Shown here piece after piece: positions 11,045 through 21,833 of a stretch of 64,000 nt of DNA. The notes below the pieces were generated by a model. It made no database searches, was not told where the DNA came from, and saw only the letters and a list, made by a program, of their open reading frames with translations. The stretch's first letter is position 1; each line of letters opens with the position of its first letter. The position numbers and the translations under genes are program-made. This stretch comes from Diphasiastrum complanatum. Its lineage: Eukaryota; Streptophyta; Lycopodiopsida; Lycopodiales; Lycopodiaceae. Where the stretch lies: contig CM055099.1 of the NCBI GenBank assembly GCA_029204225.1, forward strand, positions 57,299,982 through 57,363,981. Reading direction: 5' to 3'.

Positions 11045-11290
11045 GTCAATGAGATGTCGAAGTCGATGTCTTTGATGACTTCGAAGTTAGTTGAGGGTGA
11101 TGACAAGTCGACGAAGTCGGATTGCCAATGGAGTCGAAGTGATAGTGTAAGTCGGACATTTCGATGTCGTTTAACTTTGATTATATACATGGAGACGTCG
11201 AGGTGAATAAAGTCAAACTTCAGACTTTGATGACTTTGAAGTCGATGGATTCGGACTTCAGACTTCTATTTCTTCGAAGTCAATGGATTT
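11045..11290. repeat. Cluster of GAAGTCGA-type words in both orientations
   Basis: GAAGTCGA, CTTCGAAGT, ACGAAGTCGG, GTCGAAGTGA and GACTTCAGACTT recur about every 15-30 bp. The phrase GAAGTCGATGGATTC returns about 45 bp later as GAAGTCAATGGATTT. It is a degenerate low-order repeat with no coding function seen. Confidence 0.6.
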
Positions 11291-11389
11291 CAGGGATTTT
11301 TAGAATGCTCATTACTAAATTGATTTGGTCTTGAACATAGAAATCTGACACTCCTCTTTAATGTGGATCCTGAAAAACTTTGATCTTCA

Positions 11390-12520
11390 GACTTAGCATA
11401 TCGTTAGATCTGAGATGGTGCTCCTTTGAAGAGCTTTTGTGAAGTAATCTACTACCCTTAGATCTATCTTGCAGTAAAATAATGACACTTCCTTGCTTTG
11501 CACTTTTTCTCTAAAGTAATGACACCTGATTTTGATATGTTTGCTTTGAGAATAAAATCTCGGATTTAGAGACAGTGCTATTGTGCTATGATTGTCACAA
11601 TAAATTGTCATTGGATGTAGCTGAGCAAGGTCAATATCTGCAAGTAGATTTCTTAGCCAAATGGCCTCCTTGATAGCATTTGTGGTAGCTATGTATTTTG
11701 ATTCGGTTGATATAATGCTGTTGAGGTCTGATTTCAGCTGTTCCAAGAGATTGGGCCTTGATTGTATAAAAATACAAATCTAAAAGTCGATCTTCTAGTA
11801 TCAATAGCTCCTGCCCAATCTGCATTTGTGTATCCTTCAAGAATATTGGTAGATTGGTTGCCTCCATAACAGATGCTGATATTTTTTGTTGCTTGGACAT
11901 ACTTCATGACCTTCATGTTTCCAATGGGTTAGACCTGGATTCGATAGAAACTGATTGAGTGAACTGATGGAGTATGCAAGGTCTGGTCAAGTGCAAGGCA
12001 GTGAGCTGATGATGGAGTGAAATGTATTTTTTCTTTTTCTGTCTCGGTTTGAGGACATTGTTCCTTTGATAGTTTGAGACCAGGGTTGAGTGGAAAGTAG
12101 CTCGATTTGTAGTTGGTCACTCCATATTTTTCCAGTACGTTGGTAAGATATCTTGGTTGGTTGATAAAAATCAGTCTGTTGGGCCAAATTCAAAAAAATT
12201 CGATTCCGAGACAATAATGAGCTGGACCCATATCAGTCACTTTGTACTCCTGGGCCAGCATGCATTTCAAATCCTTCATTAGATTCAGATTGTTACCGAA
12301 TAGTAACATATCATCTACATAGAGAGTGATGATAATGAAGAAATCTAACATAGACTTGAAGTAAACATTCGAGTCTGTCGAGTTTAGAAAAAACCATTTT
12401 TGATTAGAAATGCATTGATTTTCTGGAATCAAGCTCATAGAGAGCTTGTAAATTTTGCGTACAAGGTGCTGCTTACCCTTCAGTTTGTATCCTTCTGGCT
12501 CTGATGACATCTACTAGAAT
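11390..12520 (-). pseudogene. Ty1/copia remnant B (RT C-half and RNase H)
   Basis: From right to left: RT with the junction GYKLKGKQHLVRKIYKLSMS, STDSNVYFKS, YVDDMLLFGN at about 12320-12297 and DMGPAHYCLGIEFF; then LNPGLKLSKEQCPQTETEK near 12090-12035; RNase H pieces MKVMKYVQATKNISICYGG, YTNADWAGAIDTRRST and STESKYIATTNAIKEAIWL; and the end DYFTKALQRSTISD near 11440-11400. At least three frame changes and several stops occur, and the link between LSKEQCPQ and RNase H has lost sequence. The wording is very close to remnant A (LKLSKDQCPQ), so the two are from one clade, in opposite orientations. Confidence 0.9.
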
Positions 12521-12935
12521 ATATGATTCTCTACCATAGGCAATTTTTGTCTCCAAATTCCAGTGAATAGGTTAAAAAACCAGCTTACTACAAGTGATTT
12601 CACATGTGGATTCAAGATCTACAAGAAAATCACAATTCTACAAGATACATGAGACAATGACATGAGATGGGACGAAGAATCAACACAGATGAGATCTCCA
12701 CATGAATGATCAACACATGATTATGTTCTCCAAGCTGGTGCATCTATTTATGGCATCCATAATTTCATTTGGCCCTATTCTCCAACTATGTCCTAAAATG
12801 GCAGCTTCTAGATAGTTAACCAAAAACCTAGATATTATGGTTGTATTATACTAGGTGTATTATACATGGTATATACATAAACCGTACACTCTGAACATTG
12901 AACCCCTAAACCATAGTTCCCTTTCTCTAGATCTT

Positions 12936-12962
12936 AGAGAGAGAGAGAGAGAGAGAGAGAGA
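12936..12962. repeat. Short (GA)n microsatellite
   Basis: Thirteen GA units. Confidence 0.95.
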
Positions 12963-13393
12963 TTCGTATATTTTTTACTGGATCTGAGTTTTCTTGAGCG
13001 TTCCTTGCTACCATTTGCTTTCTGAGTCTTCTTTTTCAAGACTTTGAGTTCTCTTGAGGTTCCTTCAGTTCTCATGCATTAGAATGATTCGGACTTTCCA
13101 GAAACAAACAATGCTACGGATTCTGCAGCCACGAGCTAGTGGCTGCAACAACAACCTCAGAAGTCGTGGCTGCAGAATTCATGGCCCTCAAAAGATAGGA
13201 TAGTCTCTTTATTTTACCAATGCAATATTTGTGGCCCTCAGATGGATGCTACTACAAAATTCGTGGAATTGTAGCCAGGCTGCTTTGCATGTTGACGTGC
13301 CAAACAGCGTTTGCAAAAAAGTTTTGAAACCAATTTGATTTTTTTCAGCCAAAAACATGGATCATCTCCTGGCTACAAATTTTTTTTGTAGCC

Positions 13394-14161
13394 ATTAGAG
13401 AAAATTTTGAGCACAAAAGGGGCCTTTTAAAAGAATATTTTTTATTTTTTTTTTGTCCAAAGTTTCTTCCATATGGACCAATCAAAATACTCAAATTTGA
13501 AATCTATGTTCAAATTAATTATTTTTTTCTTTTTAAAAGGACCATAATTTTCTGTTGGGGGCAGCCCATAAATAAGCCATTTTATCTGTAGTAAGGTATG
13601 CAGCCCAACCAAAAAAAAAAAAAAAACAGGTTAAACTTTTGAACAGGAGCTAGGATTGAGATGATTACGGTGCCATTAGAAAGCCCTCAACGAGAGCTTT
13701 CCAACGACACCCAACATGACGCAATTTCAAGCTATGGTGAAGAAGTTATGGCTAGTCAAAGTTATGTTCGATCAACACGTGGTCAACCTAATTTCGCTTT
13801 CAGATGCAATTGACCAGTTTGACGAAAGCGATATCAGGTTGACCAAGCATTGACCGACCATAACTTTGACTCGCCATAACTTCTTCACCGTAGCTCAGAA
13901 CTAGATCATGTTCGATGTCATTGGAAAGCTCTCATCGAGGGCTTTCTAATAGCATCGTAATCGTCTCAATCTGAGCTGTCGTTCAAAACTTATGATTTTT
14001 TCTAGCCAAAGACTATACTATGCACATAAAAGCTAACCATTGATTGTGTGGGCAGGACTACGGGCATAAAAAGATTTTATTTTTGTATTTTACATTGCCA
14101 GAAATTTGCCATCCTACGTGGCAATCCCTATAGGGCCCTTTCCAATGCCAAATTTTCTCTA
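13394..14161. mobile_element. MITE/foldback-like element with terminal inverted repeats
   Basis: The left end reads ATTAGAGAAAATTTTGAGCA, then CAAAAGGGGCC. The right end, reverse-complemented, reads ATTAGAGAAAATTTGGCATT, then GGAAAGGGCC. A second, shorter element at 34992-35381 has the same terminal words (ATTAGAGGAAGTTT...AAAAAGGGCC), which supports real element borders. Non-coding; AT-rich flanks surround a 356-bp inner hairpin. It would need a transposase from elsewhere; superfamily not determined. Confidence 0.65.
13635..13990. repeat. 356-bp imperfect inverted repeat (long hairpin)
   Basis: Arms of about 170 bp meet near 13812. Matching words include GATTACGGTGCCATTAGAAAG with CTTTCTAATAGCATCGTAATC, GTGAAGAAGTTATGGC with GCCATAACTTCTTCAC, and GACTAGTCAAAGTTATG-type sequence with CATAACTTTGACTCG. 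A transcript through it would fold into one long imperfect duplex. Confidence 0.85.
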
Positions 14162-14200
14162 ATGTAAGGCTTATGGTGCAAATTTTTCTTACAACTAGAC

Positions 14201-14226
14201 TGCTTGGCACGCCGGCGCGCCAAGCA
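14201..14226. repeat. Hairpin TGCTTGGC/GCCAAGCA, copy 1
   Basis: An 8-bp stem with a GC-rich loop, followed by a CTAGCTACAAAAAATTT-type tail. It is related to the hairpin at 14496-14521. Confidence 0.7.
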
Positions 14227-14495
14227 ACCTAGCTACAAAAAATTTGGCAGCAAGGGCTTCTACGGCCTGCTGCAATTCCATGTGGCCATAAAGCCCAGCC
14301 AAAGGTCTTATGGGTGAGATTGGGAGAAGTTTTTCAACCTTGCATTTGAAGAGCCTTATAGAACAATTGCGAGTGTTATAATCCAAAGACGCACATATGT
14401 TTTACATATGAACTCTTTTTTAGATGACGTCTTGTTGCAGAGAGTCAATAAGGGCCTTAGAAGGCCTAGTTGCAGAAATTTTTTGCAATCAAAGT

Positions 14496-14521
14496 TGCTT
14501 GGCACGCCGAAGTGCCAAGCA
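14496..14521. repeat. Hairpin TGCTTGGCAC/GTGCCAAGCA, copy 2
   Basis: A 10-bp perfect stem with loop GCCGAA, followed by GCCTGGCTGCAAAAAATTTTG and an AGCAAGGGCTT word shared with the downstream side of copy 1. The pair forms a dispersed direct repeat about 295 bp apart. Confidence 0.75.
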
Positions 14522-14639
14522 GCCTGGCTGCAAAAAATTTTGCGCAGCAAGGGCTTGAGACAGGGCGAGCTGCAAATTTTTTTACAGCTTGGTCTGTAGC
14601 TCAAGCCGCAATTGCAAATTTTTGTTTGTAGAACTAATA

Positions 14640-15270
14640 CAAAGTTTGCGTCTGCTTAGGATTAACCAAATGGGAAGTATAACACTAGTGTACAGTGATA
14701 GAGAATTTTTTATTGAATGCAATGAGACCAACAAGAAGCACTTGGAAGAGGGGCGTACACGAGTAGTTGTGTGTAGTGACACAAAAAATGTTGTTGATGA
14801 AAATTTTAAAAAAAGAAAGAAAAAAGAACAAGAATTTGTTGATTTTATAGGCAACATATGTTTCAATCAGGATGCAATTGTAGTCCAAAATATGATTTGC
14901 GCAATTAAAAACCCAACACAAAACCTTCTCCTAAACCATTGAATGTAATTGACATTGTGGAGTTATGACAAATTTTACCCAAAAGAGTCGAGCAAGCACG
15001 GATGACACCAATTTACTCTCTTCTCAAAGTTCTTGATTATTGTGGGACAATTAATGACATCCTCGAAGTTGGATTTAGGCAATTCAGTTTTTTCATATTT
15101 GATGTCAAATGGTTCAAAGTTATTTGCAATGGTCCAATGCAAGTGTGAGGAAAGATGAGAGTGATTATTTTGCCATTGACTCCACCAAGCTTTGGATAGA
15201 TCACAGCGATACATTTGTTTTTCCTCAACAATGTGAGCAAGTACTTACATTGTGTTCAAGTAGTCAATGA
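14640..15270 (+). pseudogene. CACTA transposon remnant with DUF4216-like segment
   Basis: A frame ending at 14942 encodes a Lys-rich stretch, then DFIGNICFNQDAIVVQNMIC. From about 15013, after a frame change, the sequence reads SLLKVLDYCGTINDILEVGF, then FIFDVKWFKVI. After another change (15148-15270) it reads DYFAIDSTKLWIDHSDTFVF, then PQQCEQVLT. The order (Tyr-x-Gly-x-Ile-x-Asp-Ile-x-Glu core, Phe-x-x-Lys-Trp, then Phe-x-x-Gln-x-x-Gln-Val) follows the DUF4216 domain C-terminal in many plant CACTA transposases. That match is from memory of the family pattern. At least two frameshifts make it non-functional. Confidence 0.5.
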
Positions 15271-16500
15271 TCTTTTTATGTCAATCAATTGATGTTCTGT
15301 ATATAGAAATTGTATTGTGTGTGTTTATACCTAAGCAATTGTAGCATAGATACTAATTAAGAGTCAATGTTTATGGTAACATTGATCAAATATTACAGGT
15401 GGTCTTTCACCCCGACCGTTCAAATCCCAGATGGTGGTACGTGATTCAAGTCGCTCCTCGAAGTATTGTAGCTCGCCTCTGAATGGAGTATACCTAGTCC
15501 ATTTTTATTGACAATGGCAAGAGGGAGATCATTAGATAGGTTATTAATAGCCCAGATTTAAGATATAAATTAGATACTAATCTATGCATCGCACAACACT
15601 CACATCTCCTACGCTACGCAACGTTAGTGACTCTCAAGCGTTCCGCTTGCAATGACTTGAAAATGGAAACCAGTGCAGTGGCTTTAGAAAACTGGATCCT
15701 TTAGATGACTCAAAATCTACATATGTTGTGTTCTTGGAAAAGAATAGGACTGTAATGTTGATTCTTTCAGGACAAAATACCCTCGTATAACTCATGAATG
15801 GATGTGAATTTATATACCCACTAAGGACGCAGCTTATGTAGGAGAAAAGTAGAGATCAGGATTTATATCATGCATTCAGAGTCTGCTTAACCATCCCTAT
15901 AGTCTCTTTATAGAAGCGAATATATATCTTCAAAAAGGACTCGACTTTTTCCCACTTGTAGAAACATTGAAATTGAATCAAAAAATGATATCTTCGTATT
16001 AAATGGCTTGTTTTTCCCTCCAATTTGTACTTTCCAGCTGCCTGTAATGGTGGACAATAATTTACATACACCAAGACTCAAGAGCCCTTGCCTTAAGCAA
16101 CAAATCTGCAGGACGATAAAGTCTGCAACTCTTTTGAATCAATCACCTTTTAAAGACCTTCCATAAGAGAGAAGTTACTAGTCCATGTATGAACATTATA
16201 GATGAATGAACCTGTTCATCTATCTGGAGAATCATGCGTGTGATCAGACTCATCAGACACACATGTGCAGTACTAGCTTCCAATATAAGACAGCAGATGA
16301 ATAGCAGGACCAACTCTCAGACCCAAAAGTCCAACACATGCAATTGTAAAGCTAATTACGCGACAATATTGAAGCTTGACTTTTGAATTGACCTTTGGTT
16401 TGCAAACAAACGCAACGACAGTCACATATTTCGAAAGGCTAACTTTCAGCAAAAGTTTAAAAGTTGCTGCCAGCTGTGCCCGGACAGTTTGAGCTGGATC
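15271..16500. other. No gene recognised
   Basis: A minus-strand frame at 15868-16074 (GKYKLEGKTSHLIRRYHFL) faintly recalls a copia RT segment but lacks firm motifs. The rest shows nothing. Confidence 0.4.
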
Positions 16501-16504
16501 CTGG

Positions 16505-16720
16505 ATGACCTACAATATACTCACATGTAAATATAAAACCCGAAGACATTGCTGCTCATTGCCTTGAGAAAAGAAAGAGCGACCGGCGACCCTCCTCATG
16601 CACCTGCAAAATATTCACATGCAAAAATAAGACTATGAGAGTTTGCTCATGAAGAAAGAAAGAGCAACGCTCTTCACTGTTCAGGCACGTACTCCTCATG
16701 CACGTACTGCATGAGGAGCA
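16505..16720. repeat. Imperfect duplication of about 100 bp ending in a hairpin
   Basis: The succession ATA-CTCACATG-AAATA ... GAAAGAAAGAGC(G/A)A ... CTCCTCATGCAC occurs at about 16508-16602 and again at 16608-16703. The second copy runs into the inverted repeat CTCCTCATGC/GCATGAGGAG at 16692-16718. Confidence 0.6.
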
Positions 16721-18311
16721 CATTTTCTATAAGTCTTAGCCCAAGGGTTAAAATTCAGCTTTGCATGTAGTTGTAGAATAATGTTTGTGGTGAGGGGAGG
16801 ATAAGATCATGTGTGAGTTGTAGTTGATTTCTTGATTTTGGTGATTTCATATTTTGTTGAGCTTGAGCAAAGATATGTTTGACCCAAGTGATGCTTTATC
16901 ATTTCTACAGGGTAATGATCAAAGAAATAGAAGTCTAAGATAATATAATCTAATAGATAGTTGCATGGAAGTTAGTGTTCTAAAAGAATCATAAACTCTT
17001 TTAGTTAGAAGTAAAATGGTCAATTTACAACCATATTTTTTTTTTCCAGAACATAAGAAGAAGAATCTAAATATGCAACATAAGGCTGAAATTTTTCTAA
17101 TAATTTTATTGAGTATCATTGTATCTGCATAAATACATTAGTCAAGGCCACAATTTGTGATACATATACATATTTATCTCAATTTAAACCTTAAAAACGG
17201 GTATTTTATAGTCTATTAACATTGTGACTATAAAGCAAATGTATTGCTTGCCTATAATATAAGCACACATGATGGGACATTGAAGTGAGCATCATCTATA
17301 TCGATTAACGTACAAAGCTTAACTAGCCATGCAATAAGTGTAAGAAAGAACCTAGTTCTAGTGAACTATATAGACTAATATTTTTATATATCATAGGATG
17401 CAAGAAACTAGAAACATTAAAATCTAAGCATTATGAAATTTTTTTCAAACTTATATAATATAAAAACGAGTTGACAAGAACAAAACTATTGCCATACTTT
17501 CAAATACAATAGCCTGATCTACTATAATCACGCTGTAATTTGTGCATTGATGAGGGGTTGTAATCTTGTTTCCTTCACTTATAAATATTTTGTAATATGA
17601 TGGGACTAATGATCAAGTTGAAAGCTTTCAATATTTTTTTTTGATTTCTAAAGGGGCCCAAATTGCCATTTATAACAATTCAAATTTATATAAATAGCAT
17701 ATTACTCATTTTTGTCTAAAGTAAAGAGTGTCACCATTTTTAACAACTTATGGCATGTCTTTGAGAATATTATAGTGTTCATACTAGGCAACAAGATGAT
17801 TCTTTATTTTTATTGGAATGTGAATATTAATATGTTGGTTCAAAGCTATAATTTAGCTTATTCCACGGGTTTGGCACATGCCAAACTGCTTTGTTACAAT
17901 CTTAGTTTGATAGTATTGATATCACTTGACACTCATAATAGGACAAGGCTAAAATCCAAATAAATAAGTTCACAAAAAAGCCTACACTTTTGTACTTCTT
18001 TTAATCTTTATCTAATTTCTTTTGGGGTACTATGAATTGATAGCTTTTTAAGACTTTTCTATATATTGTTTATCTTTGATGATTCTATTTTACTTTGAAT
18101 GTTCTATTTTACTCTTCTATCAAACACATTGCCTCCTGTCATTTTCTTGTTTAAGTACTAGTAGTATATGGTATGAGCTTTATCCGTATACATTGAAATA
18201 TTTTTTGCCTTTTCGTATTAACCAATAATACAATACAACATCGTGATTGTGGGGTTGGGACCCCTCGAATGAAAATTTACGCAAATGCCAACTTCACGCA
18301 TAAGCCTCATC
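16721..18311. other. AT-rich intergenic stretch, no gene seen
   Basis: Frames such as 17712-17963 have no motif and no convincing splice partners. Confidence 0.5.
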
Positions 18312-19140
18312 ACATGGTGTCCAAAAGAAAGAGAAATGACATGGAGACTCATTCTTTGTTTTTTTTTTAAAAATTTTTGTTAAAAAATGCCAATATCCAT
18401 AATGCTTTGCAGATTTTATAATATTATGCTAAAAAAATAACATCTTTTAAAAAAAAAATCATACTAAAAAAATCAGATAAAAGATTTTACTAATATATTC
18501 AAATTTGCGCATTAATTTTAAAAAAATCATTATATATAAAAATACTAAATCAACAAAAAAGAATAATTTTACTTCTTTGAGAAATTATTTAGTAATAAAT
18601 AATTTAACATATTAAAACTTCTTTGTTTGAAATAATTTCTTATAAATGCAACATAAATTCAAATCAATATTTTGTAAAATTTTTAATTTTTTTAAAATAA
18701 TAATTTGTAGAGATTTACAAAGATTCTTGTAATTCTAAAATTAAGTTATAAATAAACACCTAGAACTACATGACTTTTGAAAATATTTTTTTAGAAAAAA
18801 TCTTATCCTTAGTATCATCATAATTAAGAAATTGAAATTTTATTAATATATTTCAGTATTTTAAAAGATGAAAAATATTACCAATTCTAATAAAATTCAT
18901 TATTTTTTTTGAGAATATGATTTCAAAATAAATACAAAACAATACTGTCATTCCATAACAACATTCATGAAAATAAATATCATTTATTAAAATATTAATT
19001 TACTCTAAAGAGTAACATTGTTAATAAATTTTAGAATATTTCAAGTTACAAATAAATTTAAAAAAATATAAATGAATTGAAAGACTTCATGACACTTTGA
19101 AATTCAAATATAATTTTCAAAATCATAAAATAGTCATTTA

Positions 19141-19929
19141 CACTATTTCCAAAAATCATTAAGATCATTGACATCTTTGGCCTTTTCTAGAAGACTCTCC
19201 TGTAGAGACAATGACAACCTCTTGCACAATTTTCTCTACAGTCATAGTATTGTAGTCTTGAACTAAGACATCTGCAAAGTCCTCTATGTCACCAACTTTC
19301 TCACTAACGGGAGGTTGTGGTTTTGTGGATTTTCTTCTTTCAATAATTTATTCGACAAGACTGATAGAGATTTCATTCGCATTTTCAAAAAATCTACTAA
19401 TGTAGAATCTAAATTTACTACAACAACATGCCTGTCTTTTTGAACACCACATGCACTGGTAGTGTCACACACCACTAAACAAATCTAAAACCCAGTTCGC
19501 TGGTGTTAAACTTCACAAGCTAGTTTGGACCAATTTTGGTCATATGTATTGTAAATGACAAAATGGCCATGTAATTGGATGCCACACATGCCAAATAGCA
19601 TAGGATGCTTTTCCAAAGCTTTTTTTTATATCCAACTTTGTAAATAAACCTTTGAAATAAGGCCAAAAAGTACTTAGATAGGGTAGAGAGAAATAGGAGC
19701 AAAAAATAGCATGTTTTTCATTGTTTTTGGATCTTGAGATCAAGACAGGTGAATCCAATGATCAATTAGGTTGGATGTTAGGGTTAGGTTATGATAATTT
19801 TAGAGAAGCCCTAAAATGCTTAGATCCGAACTTCTGGTTTATAAATATGTAATGGTTTCTCCATCAAATAATGAGTAAAAATTTGGTTTTCCATCTACCA
19901 ATGTTGTTGGTAGGTTACTTTTTGCTGCT
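19141..19929. other. Sequence between left arm and copia remnant C, no gene recognised
   Basis: A minus-strand frame at 19284-19475 (VVVVNLDSTLVDFLKMRMKS) is not recognised. The stretch may be unreadable copia 3' sequence. Confidence 0.35.
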
Positions 19930-21190
19930 TCATAAAACTGCAGCTATACCATAACTGAATGTATGACCACTGGTAGATCTTTTGTGATCAATATTACCTG
20001 TCCAATCGTCATTTGTGTAACCTACCAACATTGGCGCTTCAGGCTGATCATACTTCAAACCAAAATCCAATGTCCCTCGAATGTACCTAAGAATATGTTT
20101 AACAGACTTCTAGTGTGTTTGATTAGGATCTTGCATAAATTGACTAACAACACCAACAACATAAGAAATATCAGGTCATGTGTGTGTCAAATAGATCAAA
20201 CTACCCACCAGTTGTTTGTACAAGTAAGCATCCACTTTCTCATATTCATCACATGTAGTAAGCTTTTTGTTGACATCCATTGGTGTGCTCAAAGACTTAA
20301 AATTATGCATATGTGCATTCGTGTCATACATTCTGTATGCCTTGGCCTTCTCATTATATCCAAGGAAAATACACGTGACAGCTTTTGCATCCAATTTACT
20401 TCATTTTTTATCAGGAATATGAGCATAAGCATCACAACCAAATACTCTCAAATGAGAAATATTAGGTTTCTTTCCAGTAAAAGCTTCATGAGGTGTCTTC
20501 CTTTCACAGATTTCGTAGGACAAGCTCCTGCCCAAAAGGTGTTTGGCAAACCCTCGCTTTTGAGCATTGCCCTGGCCATCTCAACAATGGATCTGTTCTT
20601 TCACTTTGCAACTCCGTTTTGTTGTGGTGAAGAAGGTGTTTTAGTCTGACGCCTCTCGATCCCTTGATCTTTGCAAAAATCAATTAATTTTGTTGAAAAG
20701 TACTTACCACCTCCAACAGATCTCAAAGTCTTGATGCAACATTATGTTTGCTTTTCAACTAATGCCTTGAATTCCGTGAACTTAGCAAAAGCATCTGATT
20801 TCTTGCTTATGTAATAAATCCAAACGCATCTGCTATAATCATCAATGAAGATAATAGAGTAATAGTAGCCACTAAGAGATTTGGTCTGTATTGGTCCACA
20901 TAGATCAATGTGGACAAGATCTAGGATGCCACTGCCCTCCTTGCTCCACTTTTGAGAAACATCTCTCTGTGTTGTTTTCCCAAAATGCAACCTTTACAAA
21001 TTTTTCCTTCGAGAGAAATATCAGACAATCCAATAACTAGATTACCTCTTTTGAGAATCTGTAAACTTTGAACACTAATATGACTAAATTGTTGATGCCA
21101 AAGATCACTGTGATTATCAACAGTGCTTACCATAGCTTGAGCAAAAGATCTGGCATTCAATTTGTAGAGTCGATTCCCGTTGAATAGCTA
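19930..21190 (-). pseudogene. Ty1/copia remnant C with integrase fused to RT end
   Basis: Right to left: pre-integrase DLWHQQFSHISVQSLQILKR and CKGCILGKQHRE (21115-20965); integrase core LVHIDLCGPIQTKSLSGYYY and FIDDYSRCVWIYYISKKSDA (20930-20780); a stretch in shifted frames; integrase C-terminus DAKAVTCIFLGYNEKAKAYR (20391-20330). This runs directly, in frame, into RT C-terminal STPMDVNKKLTTCDEYEKVD and GSLIYLTHT, then RNase H (VGYTNDDWTGNIDHKRSTSG) at about 20010. All of RT's catalytic part is missing at one point near 20290. Several stops. It lies inside the long-TIR element. Confidence 0.88.
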
Positions 21191-21833
21191 TTTTTTTCAA
21201 AAAAAATTAATTTTTTTCTAATCTAGGTTGTTTTAGAATAATTTATTTTGCAATTTATATTTATTTTTTTATATTTAAATATTTAAATATTTATTTAGAT
21301 TGAGATTTAGTTTTTCTTTTCACAAACCATCCAATTTTGTGTTTTAAAATAATTTATCTTACAATCATTATTTATCTATTTATGTCTAAATATTTGAGTA
21401 TTTACTTAGATTTCGAATATCTCTATAAATTTTTATAATTTATTATTTTAAAAAATATGAAATTTAAAAAAATAGTGATTAGAATATTTGTTTCAACTTT
21501 AAAAATACTTTTTAGATAAAAACAATTTCATTTAGAAAAATTTAAAATCTAATTTTTTTTTAAAATATTTTTTTAATAAATAAGTAAAAACAAATGATTT
21601 ATTTATTTTAATGGTTGTGCGATTAGTAATTTTATTTTAGAAAATACTATTTTTAAATATATGCGAATTTGAATATTTTATTTTATCATGATTAAAAATT
21701 TTGACAAAATAAGAATCACTTTTAGTATTACAATATATTTGTTTAAAGCATTTTAAATATTGACATTTTTTTTAAAAAAAATTAGTTTTTTTTTTAATTG
21801 AATCTCCATGTCATTTTTTTTTGGTCATCATGT

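Larger units (their letters stand above)
18312..21833. mobile_element. 3.5-kb element with long AT-rich inverted terminal repeats
   Basis: The left arm starts ACATGGTGTCCAAAA and continues AAATGACATGGAGACTCATT. The right arm ends with the inverse, AATCTCCATGTCATTTTTTT then TTGGTCATCATGT. Further in, the arms still pair: TGCCAATATCCATAATGCTTT with AAAGCATTTTAAATATTGACA, CAAATTTGCGCA with TGCGAATTTG, and the AAATTATTATTTTAAAA words near 18700 and 21445. Pairing can be followed for roughly 650-800 bp per side with many indels. Between the arms lie copia remnant C and some unassigned sequence. Long-TIR elements of this shape occur among foldback and Mutator-like elements. No transposase was seen and no target duplication could be fixed. 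Confidence 0.6.

Noticed and set aside
15868-16074. Possible copia RT fragment on the minus strand
   Set aside because: Only GKYKLEGK resembles the RT region; no catalytic or neighbouring motif confirms it.
19963-20649. 228-codon plus-strand ORF
   Set aside because: It is the antisense of copia remnant C, whose minus-strand integrase and RT motifs are unmistakable.
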